A DNA stretch of 64,000 bases from CAJCIS01 sp965276755 (GTDB taxonomy: Bacteria; Pseudomonadota; Alphaproteobacteria; Acetobacterales; Acetobacteraceae). This document shows, piece after piece, positions 32,725 to 42,288 of the stretch (position 1 is its first letter; each line of letters opens with the position of its first letter). The notes beneath the pieces are model-generated. The model was not told where the DNA came from, made no database searches, and worked only from the letters and a program-made list of their open reading frames with translations. The position numbers and the translations under genes are program-made. Location: NCBI GenBank assembly GCA_965276755.1, contig OZ255625.1, forward strand, positions 3,038,001 to 3,102,000. The letters run 5' to 3'.

Positions 32725-33836
32725 TGGCAACACTCTCGCGGGCCGATACGTCAACCCTTGGCCGCTGGTGGTGGACGGTCGATCGCTGGACGCTTTTCTC
32801 GATCATCATCCTGATCGGGTTCGGCTACGTGCTCGTGCTGGCGGCAAGTCCGGCGGTGGCAGAGCGCATTCACCAGTCGCGCGATATCTTTATCCTCAAG
32901 CAGCTGGTGTTCCTCGCCCTCGCGGGCGGTGTGATCGTCGGCGTTTCGCTGCTGTCGCCCAGCGTTGTGCGGCGGATTGCCATTCTGGGTTGCGTGGCGG
33001 CGCTCGCCTTGACATTGCTGACGCTGTTCCACGGCGTGGAAATCAAGGGCGCGCGGCGCTGGATTGCGGTGCCAGGCATGTCCATTCAGCCGAGCGAATT
33101 TCTCAAGCCGTGCTTTGCCGTGGTAACGGCATGGCTGCTGACGCGGGGCCGCGGGCTGATCGGCACAACCGGGGCGTTTGCTGTTTTCGCGGTCATTCTG
33201 CTGCTGCTGAAATCCCAGCCGGATATCGGTATGTTGACCGTAATTACCGCGGTGTTCTTCACGCAGCTTTTTGTGCTGGGCATGAACATGGCCTTTGTCG
33301 GCATGGGTGCAACCGCAATGGCGGGTGCGGCACTTGCCGCCTACGCGTTCTTCCCGCATGTGCGCAGCCGCGTGACACGCTTTTTGCATCCCGAGCAGGG
33401 TGACCATTATCAGGTCGATACCGCGTTGCAGGCATTCGGTAATGGCGGCCTGCTCGGCCGCGGTCCGGGCGAGGGGCGGGTCAAGGATTTGCTGCCTGAC
33501 GCGCATGCGGATTTTGTCTATGCGGTTGCAGGCGAGGAGTTCGGGCTGATCGTGTGCGCGCTGATCCTGGCCGTGTTTGCCTTCATTGTTCTGCGCGGGC
33601 TGCTGAAACTGGTTCAGGAAAACGACGAATTCAATATCGTTGCAGCCGCAGGACTGATCACCGGCTTTGGCCTGCAGGCGTTCGTGAATATGGCCTCCTC
33701 GCTGCATCTGATACCGACCAAGGGGATGACGCTGCCTTTTATTTCCTACGGCGGCAGCTCGGCTTTGTCTGTGGCGCTGGGCATGGGCATGCTGCTGGCG
33801 CTGACGCGGCGGCGCACGCATGGCGATCCGTCATGA
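32724..33836 (+). CDS. ftsW: Septal peptidoglycan glycosyltransferase FtsW
   Basis: This SEDS-family membrane protein of 370 residues has about 10 helices. It contains RRWIAVPGMSIQPSEFLKPC, KSQPDIGMLTV, the extracellular-loop GDHYQVDTALQAFGNGGLLGRGPGEG and HADFVYAVAGEEFG. FtsW polymerises lipid II at the septum together with FtsI. The start ATG 32724 overlaps the murD stop; ATG/GTG 32721 immediately before is equivalent. Confidence 0.97.
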   Translation: MATLSRADTSTLGRWWWTVDRWTLFSIIILIGFGYVLVLAASPAVAERIHQSRDIFILKQLVFLALAGGVIVGVSLLSPSVVRRIAILGCVAALALTLLTLFHGVEIKGARRWIAVPGMSIQPSEFLKPCFAVVTAWLLTRGRGLIGTTGAFAVFAVILLLLKSQPDIGMLTVITAVFFTQLFVLGMNMAFVGMGATAMAGAALAAYAFFPHVRSRVTRFLHPEQGDHYQVDTALQAFGNGGLLGRGPGEGRVKDLLPDAHADFVYAVAGEEFGLIVCALILAVFAFIVLRGLLKLVQENDEFNIVAAAGLITGFGLQAFVNMASSLHLIPTKGMTLPFISYGGSSALSVALGMGMLLALTRRRTHGDPS

Positions 33837-34927
33837 GGGGACCGGCGGTGCGACCGATCGTGATTGCCGCAGGCGGCACAGGCGGGCATTTCTTCCCCGC
33901 CGAAGCACTCGCCTCAGTGCTGGTTGATCGTGGGCATCGCGTCGTGCTGATGACTGACGCGCGATCGGGGGCGCTGAAAAGCGCCGTTTTTGCTGGGCGC
34001 GAGCGCTTCGTGTTGAGCGGCGCCGGCCTTTCGGGACGTGGGGTGCTGCGCGCCACTCAGGCGGCTGCTGGTCTGGCCACGGGCACGCTTGCGGCACGTC
34101 GTTTGCTCAAAAGCCTGGATGCCAGCGTGGTCGTGGGATTTGGCGGTTATCCGTCCGTCCCGCCGGTGCTCGCCGCAGCTTCGCTGCGCGCGCGGCCCGC
34201 GATCGTGTTGCAGGAGCAGAATGCAGTGCTCGGACGCGCCAACATTTTCCTCAGCAGGCGCGCGGATGTGTTGGCACTCGGCGCGGCAGGCACGCGGCGT
34301 GTGCCGCCGGGCGTGCGGACAATTGTCACCGGCAATCCTGTGCGTACGGCGATTGCCGCACTTGCAGGCAGCAGCTACATGCCGCCAGCCGATCGGGTAA
34401 ACCTGCTTGTTCTGGGCGGATCGCTGGGTGCGCGCGTGTTTAGCGATGTTGTGCCTGGCGCCGTTGCCCTGCTGCCGGACCGCGCCAGACTTTCCGTCGT
34501 TCAACAATGCCGCGCGGAAGACATCGACCGTGTGCGTTCAGCCTATGATGCGTGTGGTGTCGTCGCCGAGCTTTCGTCCTTCTTCGATGATATGGCGCGC
34601 AGACTGCAAGATGCGCATCTGGTGATTGCGCGGGCGGGGGCCTCGACGGTGGCCGAGCTCGCCGTTGCAGGGCGCCCTTCAATCCTTGTGCCCCTGCCTG
34701 GCGCGATTGACGATCACCAGAGTGCCAATGCAAGCGTGCTCGGTGGCGCGCGCGTCATTGCCGCGGAGTCATTTACCGTGCCGGCGCTCGCCTCGACGTT
34801 GAGCGCGTTGCTGGTAGACCCGGACGCACTTGCGCAGGCCGCACGCGCCGCCGCGGCCGGTGGCCGCGCGGACGCGGCGGACGCATTGGCCGATCTGGTC
34901 GAAGCCTACGCCCGGGTGCACGCATGA
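33833..34927 (+). CDS. murG: UDP-GlcNAc--lipid I N-acetylglucosaminyltransferase MurG
   Basis: From ATG 33833 the protein has 364 residues. It carries IVIAAGGTGGHFFPAEALA, VVGFGGYPSVPPVLAA, LQEQNAVLGRANIF, LVLGGSLGARVFSDVVP and ARAGASTVAELAVAGRPSILVPLP. MurG makes lipid II on the cytoplasmic membrane face. The frame is open 93 codons further upstream inside ftsW, which is a shadow. Overlaps ftsW and murC by 4 bases. Confidence 0.97.
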   Translation: MRGPAVRPIVIAAGGTGGHFFPAEALASVLVDRGHRVVLMTDARSGALKSAVFAGRERFVLSGAGLSGRGVLRATQAAAGLATGTLAARRLLKSLDASVVVGFGGYPSVPPVLAAASLRARPAIVLQEQNAVLGRANIFLSRRADVLALGAAGTRRVPPGVRTIVTGNPVRTAIAALAGSSYMPPADRVNLLVLGGSLGARVFSDVVPGAVALLPDRARLSVVQQCRAEDIDRVRSAYDACGVVAELSSFFDDMARRLQDAHLVIARAGASTVAELAVAGRPSILVPLPGAIDDHQSANASVLGGARVIAAESFTVPALASTLSALLVDPDALAQAARAAAAGGRADAADALADLVEAYARVHA

Positions 34928-36357
34928 GAGCCCTGCCGCTCAGCATCGGCACCATTCACTTCGTGGGCATTGGCGGTATCGGCATGTCCGGGATTGCCGA
35001 AGTCCTGCACACGCTGGGCTATTCCGTGCAGGGCAGCGACATCTCGGAAAGCGCCAATGTGCGACGCCTGCGCGCGCAAGGCATCAAGGTTGCGGTTGGC
35101 CACGACGCCGCGAATTTGGGCGATACGCAGGTGGTCGTCGTCTCTACAGCCGTGCGCGCGGATAACCCCGAGATCGTGGCCGCACGCCAGCATTTGATAC
35201 CTATCGTGCGACGTGCCGAGATGCTTGCCGAACTCATGCGTCTGCGTTGGGCAATTGCCGTGGGCGGCACGCATGGCAAGACCACGACAACCAGCCTGAT
35301 CGCCGCGGTGCTGGAAGCCGCCCGCATGGATCCCACCGTTATCAACGGCGGCATCATCGAAGCCTACGGCACCAACACGCGCATGGGTGCGGGCGACTGG
35401 ATGGTGGTCGAGGCTGATGAGAGCGACGGAAGTTTCCTGCGCCTGCCTGCAACGATTGCCGTTGTCACCAATATGGACCCGGAACACCTCGACCATTGGG
35501 GCGCACCGGAGGCCATGGTTGCGGGCTACGACCAGTTCGTCTCCAACATCCCGTTCTACGGCTTTGCCGTGTTGTGCATGGACCACCCGACGGTGCAGGC
35601 GATGATCCCGCGCATCGACAGGCGCGTGGTTACGTACGGCTTTTCGCCGCAGGCGGATGTGCGCGCCGATCGCATGGTTGCCAATACTCTAGGCGCCACC
35701 TTCGAAGTCGAAGTCACCGACCGTTTCCGCAACCGCACGCGCCGCATGGGGCCGTATCGGCTGCCGATGCTCGGCCAGCACAACGTGTCCAACGCGCTGG
35801 CTGCGGTTGCCGTCGGCGTGGAGATGGAAATTGACGATCAGACGATCCGCAGCGCCTTTCTCAACTTCAAGGGTGTCAAGCGCCGCTTCACGCGCATGGG
35901 CGATGCCGGCGGCATTACCGTCATTGACGATTACGGCCACCATCCGGTGGAAATCGCCGCCGTGCTTAAAGCCGCGCGGCAGGCGGGCGCGCGTGATGTG
36001 GTGGCGATCGTTCAGCCGCACCGCTATTCACGGCTGGCGAGCCTGTTCACCGAATTCTGCACCTGCATGAACGATGCGGGCACGGTCATAGTCGCTGACG
36101 TGTATGCTGCGGGCGAGCAGCCGATCGCCGGTTTTGATCGAGATGCTCTGGTCGATGGCCTGCGCGCAAGCGGCCATCGCAGCGTGGTTGCCCTGCCCGG
36201 ACCTGACCGTCTGGCCGAAATGGTGCACGCCATTGCCAAACCAGGTGATTTCGTCGTCTGCCTCGGCGCGGGCACAATCACCAATTGGGCGCAAGCGTTG
36301 CCGGCCGAATTGCAGCACTTGCAAGGCCCGCGGCGCGCAATTGGCGGTGCCGCATGA
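34924..36357 (+). CDS. murC: UDP-MurNAc--L-alanine ligase MurC
   Basis: The 477-residue Mur ligase carries FVGIGGIGMSGIAEVLH, the ATP site VGGTHGKTTTTSLIAAVL, VEADESDGSFLRLP, NMDPEHLDHWG and the C-terminal DDYGHHPVEIAAVL and QPHRYSRLASLF. MurC adds L-alanine to UDP-MurNAc. Four-base overlaps with murG and murB place it firmly in the cluster. Confidence 0.98.
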   Translation: MRALPLSIGTIHFVGIGGIGMSGIAEVLHTLGYSVQGSDISESANVRRLRAQGIKVAVGHDAANLGDTQVVVVSTAVRADNPEIVAARQHLIPIVRRAEMLAELMRLRWAIAVGGTHGKTTTTSLIAAVLEAARMDPTVINGGIIEAYGTNTRMGAGDWMVVEADESDGSFLRLPATIAVVTNMDPEHLDHWGAPEAMVAGYDQFVSNIPFYGFAVLCMDHPTVQAMIPRIDRRVVTYGFSPQADVRADRMVANTLGATFEVEVTDRFRNRTRRMGPYRLPMLGQHNVSNALAAVAVGVEMEIDDQTIRSAFLNFKGVKRRFTRMGDAGGITVIDDYGHHPVEIAAVLKAARQAGARDVVAIVQPHRYSRLASLFTEFCTCMNDAGTVIVADVYAAGEQPIAGFDRDALVDGLRASGHRSVVALPGPDRLAEMVHAIAKPGDFVVCLGAGTITNWAQALPAELQHLQGPRRAIGGAA

Positions 36358-37292
36358 TCGCAGCCTTTGCCCGCACGCATCTGGCCGACACGCTGCCGCG
36401 GATTGCCGGCCGCATACAGGCCGACGCGCCGATTGGGCCCGCCACGTGGTTTCGCGTCGGCGGGCCCGCCGAAGTGCTGATACGGCCTGCCACCATCGCC
36501 GACCTGTCGGGTTTCCTTGCCGCCCTGCCCTTGCATGTGCCGCTCACCGTGATCGGTGCCGCCTCCAACCTGATCGTGCGTGACGGCGGCCTTGCGGGTG
36601 TGACCATCCGCCTGGCGCGCGGCTTCGGTGACGTCATCGTCCAGGATTGCGGTGTCATAGCTGGTGCTGCGGCACTTGATGCCAACGTAGCCGAACATGC
36701 GGCCGCGGCCGGGCTTGCCGGCCTGGAATTTCTCAGCGGCGTCCCAGGCGCCATAGGAGGCGCTGTGGCGATGAACGCCGGTGCTTATGGCGGTGAGATT
36801 GCGCATACGCTGGATTGGGCGGAGATCCTGACGCGCCAAGGCGAGTTGGTGCGCTTGAATGCGGCCGATATCGGCTTTTCCTATCGCCATTCCGGTCTGC
36901 CTGCCGGTTGCGTGATCGTACGCGCGCGCCTGAACGCGCGCCCCGGCAACGCCACCGCCATTGCCGCGCGCATGGACGAAATTCGTGCCAGCCGCGAGGC
37001 CAGCCAACCGGTGCGCGCACGCACCGGCGGCTCCACATTCCGCAACCCGCCGGGTGCACGCGCCTGGGAGTTGATCGATGCCGCGCAATGCCGGGGTCTT
37101 GCCCGCGGCGGTGCTCAGGTCAGCGAAAAACATTGCAATTTCCTGCTCAATACCGGCGACGCGTCGGCCGCCGATCTCGAAGGCTTGGGCGAGGAAGTGC
37201 GCCGCCGCGTGCGCGCCACCAGTGGTGTAACGCTGGAATGGGAAATCAAGCGCATCGGCACGCCCGCGCCGCGCAAGGAGATCGTGGCGTGA
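36354..37292 (+). CDS. murB: UDP-N-acetylenolpyruvoylglucosamine reductase MurB
   Basis: From ATG 36354 the protein has 312 residues. It shows the FAD-binding TWFRVGGPAEVLIRPAT and GAASNLIVRDGGLAGVTIRL, then LSGVPGAIGGAVAMNAGAYGG, FSYRHSG and GSTFRNPPGARAWELIDAA with the active-site Ser. It reduces enolpyruvyl-UDP-GlcNAc to UDP-MurNAc. The short loop architecture fits type IIa-like MurB. Overlaps murC by ATGA and ddl by GTGA. Confidence 0.97.
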   Translation: MIAAFARTHLADTLPRIAGRIQADAPIGPATWFRVGGPAEVLIRPATIADLSGFLAALPLHVPLTVIGAASNLIVRDGGLAGVTIRLARGFGDVIVQDCGVIAGAAALDANVAEHAAAAGLAGLEFLSGVPGAIGGAVAMNAGAYGGEIAHTLDWAEILTRQGELVRLNAADIGFSYRHSGLPAGCVIVRARLNARPGNATAIAARMDEIRASREASQPVRARTGGSTFRNPPGARAWELIDAAQCRGLARGGAQVSEKHCNFLLNTGDASAADLEGLGEEVRRRVRATSGVTLEWEIKRIGTPAPRKEIVA

Positions 37293-38206
37293 AGCGGGTG
37301 TCGGTCCTCTACGGTGGCATCTCCGCCGAACGCGAGGTCAGTCTGGCCAGCGGCGCGCAGGTCATCGCCGCATTGTCTGAAGCCGGCTATGACGTACAGG
37401 CCATCGAAGTCGGCGCTGACCTTGGCGCCGTCATTGCCGCACTTGCGCCAAAACCAGATGCCGTTTTCAACGCACTGCACGGCCGCTTTGGCGAGGACGG
37501 TGTGATCCAAGGCGTGCTCGACTGGCTCGACATTCCCTACACCCATTCGGGCGCGCGCGCCTCAGCGTTGGCTATGGATAAAGCCGCAAGCCGTGCCGTG
37601 TTCGCGGCTGCTGGATTACCCATCGCGCATGGTCGCGTTATAGACATTGCCGAACTCGAACACACGGACCCCTTGCCACGGCCCTACGTGGTCAAACCGC
37701 TGAATGAAGGATCTTCGGTAGGCGTGCAGATCTTGCGCCGCGGCGAGAACGCGCGCCGCGATATCACGCGCGCGTGGTGTTTCGGCAGCCAGGCGCTGGT
37801 GGAAACCTTCATCCCTGGCCGTGAACTGACCGTAGGCGTTCTGGGCGATCGCGCACTCGCGGTAACTGACATCGCCGCCGCACACGAATTCTACGACTAC
37901 GAAAGCAAATACGCGCAAGGCGGCTCGCACCACATCCTGCCCGCGCGCATCCATCCAGACGCGCACGCGCGCGCGCTGCATCTGGCGCGTGCGGCGCATG
38001 AGGCACTCGGCTGCCGCGGCGCCACGCGCGCCGATTTTCGCTACGATGACACCCAAGGCGAACCCGGCCGGCTTGTCCTGCTCGAAGTCAACACGCAACC
38101 GGGCCTGACGCGCACTTCGCTGCTGCCCGAACAGGCGGCGTTTTGCGGCATCGCATTCCCCGCGCTTTGTGCGTGGATGGTGGAGCAAGCGCAATGCCGC
38201 GTGTGA
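37289..38206 (+). CDS. ddl: D-alanine--D-alanine ligase
   Basis: The GTG start at 37289 overlaps the murB stop and gives 305 residues. Motifs are VLYGGISAEREVSLASG, NALHGRFGEDGVIQG, PYVVKPLNEGSSVGVQI (ATP-grasp) and LLEVNTQPGLTRTSLLPEQA. It forms the D-Ala-D-Ala dipeptide used by MurF. The usual Ddl substrate motif NTLPGMT reads NTQPGLT here, a common variant in alphaproteobacteria. Confidence 0.97.
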   Translation: MKRVSVLYGGISAEREVSLASGAQVIAALSEAGYDVQAIEVGADLGAVIAALAPKPDAVFNALHGRFGEDGVIQGVLDWLDIPYTHSGARASALAMDKAASRAVFAAAGLPIAHGRVIDIAELEHTDPLPRPYVVKPLNEGSSVGVQILRRGENARRDITRAWCFGSQALVETFIPGRELTVGVLGDRALAVTDIAAAHEFYDYESKYAQGGSHHILPARIHPDAHARALHLARAAHEALGCRGATRADFRYDDTQGEPGRLVLLEVNTQPGLTRTSLLPEQAAFCGIAFPALCAWMVEQAQCRV

Positions 38207-39060
38207 TCCGCCGCGAAATCGCGCGTCCCTCACGCATGAAATTGATGCTGCGGCGTCAGCGGCGCATGCTGCGGCCTCTTTCTCTCAGCCTTGTCAGCTT
38301 TGCCGCTGTGATGGTGGGCCTGGTGGTCGTGCATTCGGTGCGCTCCGGCGGTGCGGCCGCACGCCTGCAGAGCAGTTTCGAGAAGCGCATCGACTTGCGC
38401 GTGCAGACCATCACCATAGATGGCAGGCAGAACACGCCCGAGGCTCTGCTGCGTGGGGCACTCGGCGTCAGCGTGGGCGATCCCATCCTGGCCTTTTCGG
38501 TCGAGGATGCACGCGCGCGCATCGAGGCGCTCTCCTGGGTCGAACATGTGGCCGTTGAACGCCGCCTGCCCGGCACGATCTACGTCGCCATTGCCGAACG
38601 CCGTCCGTTTGCCATTTGGCAAAGCCAGGGCAAATTCCTGCTGATCGATCGCGAGGGTCAGACCGTCACCAACGAGGATGTGGCCGCTTTCGGCGAACTC
38701 CCGCTCGTCGTCGGTGCCGGCGCGCCCGCGCATGCCGCCGCGCTGATCGATCTGCTGACACAGTTTCCAGAATTGCACGACCACGTCACCGCCATGGTGC
38801 GTGTCGGCGAACGCCGCTGGAACCTCCAGCTCAAGAACGGCATGATCGTGATGCTGCCTGAAGGGCACGAGGATGCGGCATGCAAGCGCCTGGGTGAATT
38901 GCAGGCTGCGCAAGCCATGCTGGACCGGCCGCTGATTTCGCTCGATCTGCGTCTGGCTGACCGCATGGCCGTGCGCAGCAAGCAAGGGGTTACGACAACC
39001 ACCCCGATCACGCCGCCGGACGCGCACCCTGCGGATTCTGCGAACAGGAGAGCGACGTGA
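38194..39060 (+). CDS. ftsQ: Cell division protein FtsQ
   Basis: From ATG 38194 the protein has 288 residues. It has a basic cytoplasmic N-terminus, one transmembrane helix (LSLVSFAAVMVGLVVVHSV), a POTRA domain (VQTITIDGRQNTPEALLRGAL; DPILAFSVEDARARIEALSWVEHVAVERRLPGTI) and the beta domain IAERRPFAIWQ. FtsQ recruits late divisome proteins. Start overlaps the ddl end by 13 bases. A longer frame exists upstream inside ddl. Confidence 0.95.
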   Translation: MPRVIRREIARPSRMKLMLRRQRRMLRPLSLSLVSFAAVMVGLVVVHSVRSGGAAARLQSSFEKRIDLRVQTITIDGRQNTPEALLRGALGVSVGDPILAFSVEDARARIEALSWVEHVAVERRLPGTIYVAIAERRPFAIWQSQGKFLLIDREGQTVTNEDVAAFGELPLVVGAGAPAHAAALIDLLTQFPELHDHVTAMVRVGERRWNLQLKNGMIVMLPEGHEDAACKRLGELQAAQAMLDRPLISLDLRLADRMAVRSKQGVTTTTPITPPDAHPADSANRRAT

Positions 39061-40364
39061 ACGAAATCTCGCGTCGCGGGCAGCTTAGCCTGCCGCCTGC
39101 GCTCCCGCCCGATCCGCCGCCGCGCGCGCGCAATTTGCGCGCCGGCCCGTTCGGCGTGCTCGATATCGGCAGCACGAAAATCGCCTGCCTGATCGGGCGT
39201 ACGGACAGTGACGGCACGTTGCGCGCGCTGGGCAGCGGCCTGACACGCGCGCGCGGCGTCCGCTGCGGCGGCATCACCGATCTGGACGAAGCCGAGCGTG
39301 CCATTCGCGCGGCTGTGGCCATGGCCGAAGAAATGGCCGATTACCGGCTGCGCAGCGTCACCGTGAACCTGTCCTGCGGCGCGCCGGAATCGCGCCTGTT
39401 CAACGTGCAATGGCCGGTCGGCGGACGCCAGGTGAGTGATGCCGACATGCGCCGCGTCATCAGCGAAGGCCGCGCCCGCGCGGTCACAGAAGGGCGCGAA
39501 ACCATCCACTCGCTTCCTGTACTCTTCTCCGTCGATGATACCGCCGGCGTGACCGACCCGCGCGGGCACCATTGCGAACAGCTCAGCGCCCGCCTGCATG
39601 TCGTCGACGCGCTCTCGATGGCGCTGCGCAACCTTGGCGCCGCAGTCAGCCGCTGCGACCTGGAAATCGGCGAGGTCGTCTCCGCGCCTTTCGCCTCGGG
39701 CCTGTCCTGCCTGGTGGAGGACGAACGCGATCTTGGTGCCACCATCATCGACATGGGCGGCGGCACCACGAGCCTTGCCGTCTTCTTCGAAGGCCATTTG
39801 CACCACACCGCGCAAATCCCTATCGGCGGCCAGCATGTCACACGCGATATCGCCGGCGTGCTGTCCACGCCGATCGATAATGCGGAACGGCTAAAAACGC
39901 TGTACGGCAACGCGCATGCGTGTCAGGATGACGAGCGCGAAATTCTCGCCGTGCAGCAGATCGGCGAGGAAGACCACCAATTTGCAAAAATCCCGCGCGC
40001 CATGGTGATCGGCATCATCAAGCCGCGGCTGGAGGAGACGTTCGAAATGGTGCGTGATCGTCTTGATGGCGCCGGCCTGGGGCGCGCCGCCGGGGGGCGG
40101 GTCGTGCTCACCGGCGGGGCGAGCCAGCTCGTCGGTGTGCGAGACCTGGCCAACAGAGTTCTCGAACGTCCCGTGCGGCTCGGCCGGCCCGCGGGGATAC
40201 GCAGCCTGGCCGAATCCGCATCCGGCCCGGCCTTTGCCACCGCCACCGGCCTGCTCTCCTGGGCGGCCGGCGAAGGCCGTGTCCTGCACAACATCGATCT
40301 TGGAACGGAGCGGCCGGGAGGTCTGCTCCGACGCATCGTGGCTTTCCTGCGTGACCGCGTCTGA
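39057..40364 (+). CDS. ftsA: Cell division protein FtsA
   Basis: The 435-residue actin-like ATPase has FGVLDIGSTKIACLIGR, VTVNLSCGAPESR, IIDMGGGTTSLAVFFEGHL, ITRDIAGVL-like segments and VVLTGGASQLVGVRDLA. It ends in an amphipathic helix (LRRIVAFLRDRV) that tethers FtsZ filaments to the membrane. It starts GTG overlapping the ftsQ stop. Confidence 0.97.
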   Translation: MNEISRRGQLSLPPALPPDPPPRARNLRAGPFGVLDIGSTKIACLIGRTDSDGTLRALGSGLTRARGVRCGGITDLDEAERAIRAAVAMAEEMADYRLRSVTVNLSCGAPESRLFNVQWPVGGRQVSDADMRRVISEGRARAVTEGRETIHSLPVLFSVDDTAGVTDPRGHHCEQLSARLHVVDALSMALRNLGAAVSRCDLEIGEVVSAPFASGLSCLVEDERDLGATIIDMGGGTTSLAVFFEGHLHHTAQIPIGGQHVTRDIAGVLSTPIDNAERLKTLYGNAHACQDDEREILAVQQIGEEDHQFAKIPRAMVIGIIKPRLEETFEMVRDRLDGAGLGRAAGGRVVLTGGASQLVGVRDLANRVLERPVRLGRPAGIRSLAESASGPAFATATGLLSWAAGEGRVLHNIDLGTERPGGLLRRIVAFLRDRV

Positions 40365-40394
40365 TAGTCCTCCCCCTCAAATAGGAATCAAACC

Positions 40395-41870
40395 ATGACC
40401 CTGAACCTGAAAATTCCGCCCGTTCTGCACACCGATTTTACGCCGCGCATCACGGTCGTGGGCGTGGGTGGGGGCGGCACCAATGCCGTGGACAACATGA
40501 TCGCGCTCAATCTGCAAGGCGTGGATTTCGTCGTCGCCAACACCGATGCGCAGCAATTGATGCACAGCCGCTCGGACAGGCGCATCCAGCTCGGCCCGCA
40601 TCTGACGCAGGGCCTGGGCGCGGGCGCGAAACCCGAAATCGGCCGCGCCGCCGCCGAAGAAGCGGCAGACGAACTGGCGCGCCATCTCGAAGGCTCGCAC
40701 ATGGTCTTTATCACCGCAGGCATGGGCGGGGGCACGGGCACGGGTGCGGCACCCGTCATTGCGCGCATGGCGCGCGAGCGCGGCATCCTGACCGTGGGCG
40801 TGGTGACAAAGCCCTTCACCTTCGAAGGTCAGCGCCGCGCCAAATCGGCAGATGCGGGCATTGCAGAATTGCAGCAATTCGTCGATACGCTAATCGTTAT
40901 TCCCAACCAGAATCTGTTTCGACTTGCGAACGAAAAGACCGGTTGGAAGGAAGCCTTCAAGATGGCCGATCACGTCCTCTACATGGGCGTACGCGGCGTG
41001 ACCGACCTGATGGTCGCACCCGGGCTGGTCAATCTCGATTTTGCCGATATCCGCACCGTCATGGCGGAAATGGGCAAGGCCATGATGGGAACGGGCGAGG
41101 CCGATGGCGAAAACCGCGCCGTCCGCGCCGCAGAAGCGGCGATCAGCAATCCCTTGCTGGAAGAAACCAATATGGCCGGCGCGCGTGGCCTGTTGATCAA
41201 TATCACCGGCGGCGAGGACATGACGCTGTTCGAAGTCGACCAGGCCGCAAATCGCATTCGCGAGGAAGTTGCCGATGACGCCAACATCATCTTCGGCAGC
41301 GCGGTGGACGATAATCTCGCCGGGCGCATCCGCGTCTCTGTTGTGGCGACCGGCATCGACACGCCGGTGATTGCCGCCAGCGAGCCGCATGCGCAGCGCC
41401 CGCGCCTGGTCGCGGTCGGTGGCAACGGCGCGCCGATCCCTGTGCCCGCCATGGCGCACGGCAATCTGGCTGTGGCGCACCCCATGCCGATTGGCGGCGT
41501 GATGCCGGCAACCGCCACTGCGCCGCCACTGCGCAATGCCGAATTGGCGCAATTGGAGGAGGCGGTGCCTGGCGCCTTTGCGCAGCCGGTGGCAGCGCCC
41601 GTGCCGGCGCCGCCTTCCAGCCATCCGCCCCGCAGCTCGCTCTTCACCGAGCCTGCGCGAGCCGGCGCGCCGGCGCCCACGCCCTCCCCGCGGCCCAGCA
41701 TCTTCGGCCGTGTGACCGGCGGATGGCGCAAGCCGGCTGAGGCTGAGGTCCAGCGAACAGAGCCGCAGATGGAGGAAGCAGAACCAACGATCATGGTCCG
41801 CCAGGCCGGGCCGGACACGGAGGCACAAGGCCTGGATATCCCGGCCTTCCTCCGCCGCCAGTCGAATTAG
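40395..41870 (+). CDS. ftsZ: Cell division protein FtsZ
   Basis: The 491-residue tubulin homologue has VVGVGGGGTNAVDNMI, the GTP signature GGGTGTG at residues 111-117, TKPFTFEGQRR and NTDAQQL. A long, Pro/Ala-rich linker (about residues 325-475) leads to the conserved C-terminal peptide DIPAFLRRQSN, which binds FtsA. AGGAATCAAACC precedes the ATG. This is a separate translational start after ftsA, with 30 bases between. A MITE lies 52 bases downstream and may end the transcript. Confidence 0.98.
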   Translation: MTLNLKIPPVLHTDFTPRITVVGVGGGGTNAVDNMIALNLQGVDFVVANTDAQQLMHSRSDRRIQLGPHLTQGLGAGAKPEIGRAAAEEAADELARHLEGSHMVFITAGMGGGTGTGAAPVIARMARERGILTVGVVTKPFTFEGQRRAKSADAGIAELQQFVDTLIVIPNQNLFRLANEKTGWKEAFKMADHVLYMGVRGVTDLMVAPGLVNLDFADIRTVMAEMGKAMMGTGEADGENRAVRAAEAAISNPLLEETNMAGARGLLINITGGEDMTLFEVDQAANRIREEVADDANIIFGSAVDDNLAGRIRVSVVATGIDTPVIAASEPHAQRPRLVAVGGNGAPIPVPAMAHGNLAVAHPMPIGGVMPATATAPPLRNAELAQLEEAVPGAFAQPVAAPVPAPPSSHPPRSSLFTEPARAGAPAPTPSPRPSIFGRVTGGWRKPAEAEVQRTEPQMEEAEPTIMVRQAGPDTEAQGLDIPAFLRRQSN

Positions 41871-41922
41871 GCAGTGCGGCGGGCATGGTTGGATCGGCGT
41901 GGTGGCCGATCCGACCAACCCA

Positions 41923-42082
41923 CAGGGCAATCGAGTAAAGTGAAGAAAAAGCTGGGGGGGATGTGCCATCCCCCCCAGACCCCCCGTCGATTATAGAGCC
42001 TCGCCTTACATAATGACGGGGGGTCCTGGGGGGGGGGTGGCACATCTCCCCCAGGTCTTCAGCCCTTCACTCTAGCGCCCTG
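41923..42082. mobile_element. MITE, 160 bp, with perfect 10-bp target duplication
   Basis: The ends are CAGGGCAATCGAGTAAAG (left) and, inverted, CTTCACTCTAGCGCCCTG (right). GACCAACCCA flanks both sides directly (41913-41922 and 42083-42092). Inside is a G-rich palindrome with CCCCCCCAGACCCCCCGTCG and ATGACGGGGGGTCCTGGGGG. The element resembles 22315-22490. No coding capacity, so it would have needed an outside transposase. It sits between ftsZ and lpxC. Confidence 0.9.
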
Positions 42083-42288
42083 GACCAACCCATGGGTCAC
42101 CGGCGCAGCAGCGCAAAAACTGCTTCAAGATCAGGGGCTTGCGTCGAAATAATCAGCAATAATGATTGACTCGCCGCAGCGTTGAACCACGCATAGCTTA
42201 CAATCTCCTGAATCGGCCCCGCGCGGGGCTCGATTTCCAAGCAAAAGCCGGCGGCCGGGTGGCGCGCAATGGCTGGGGGTAGAGCTGA

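Noticed and set aside
33554..34927. Longer murG starting inside ftsW
   Set aside because: Upstream residues have no MurG similarity; the ATGA overlap at 33833 fits the cluster.
36815..38206. 463-residue frame covering ddl and part of murB
   Set aside because: The part before 37289 is antiparallel-composition read-through of murB in another frame; ddl begins at GTG 37289.
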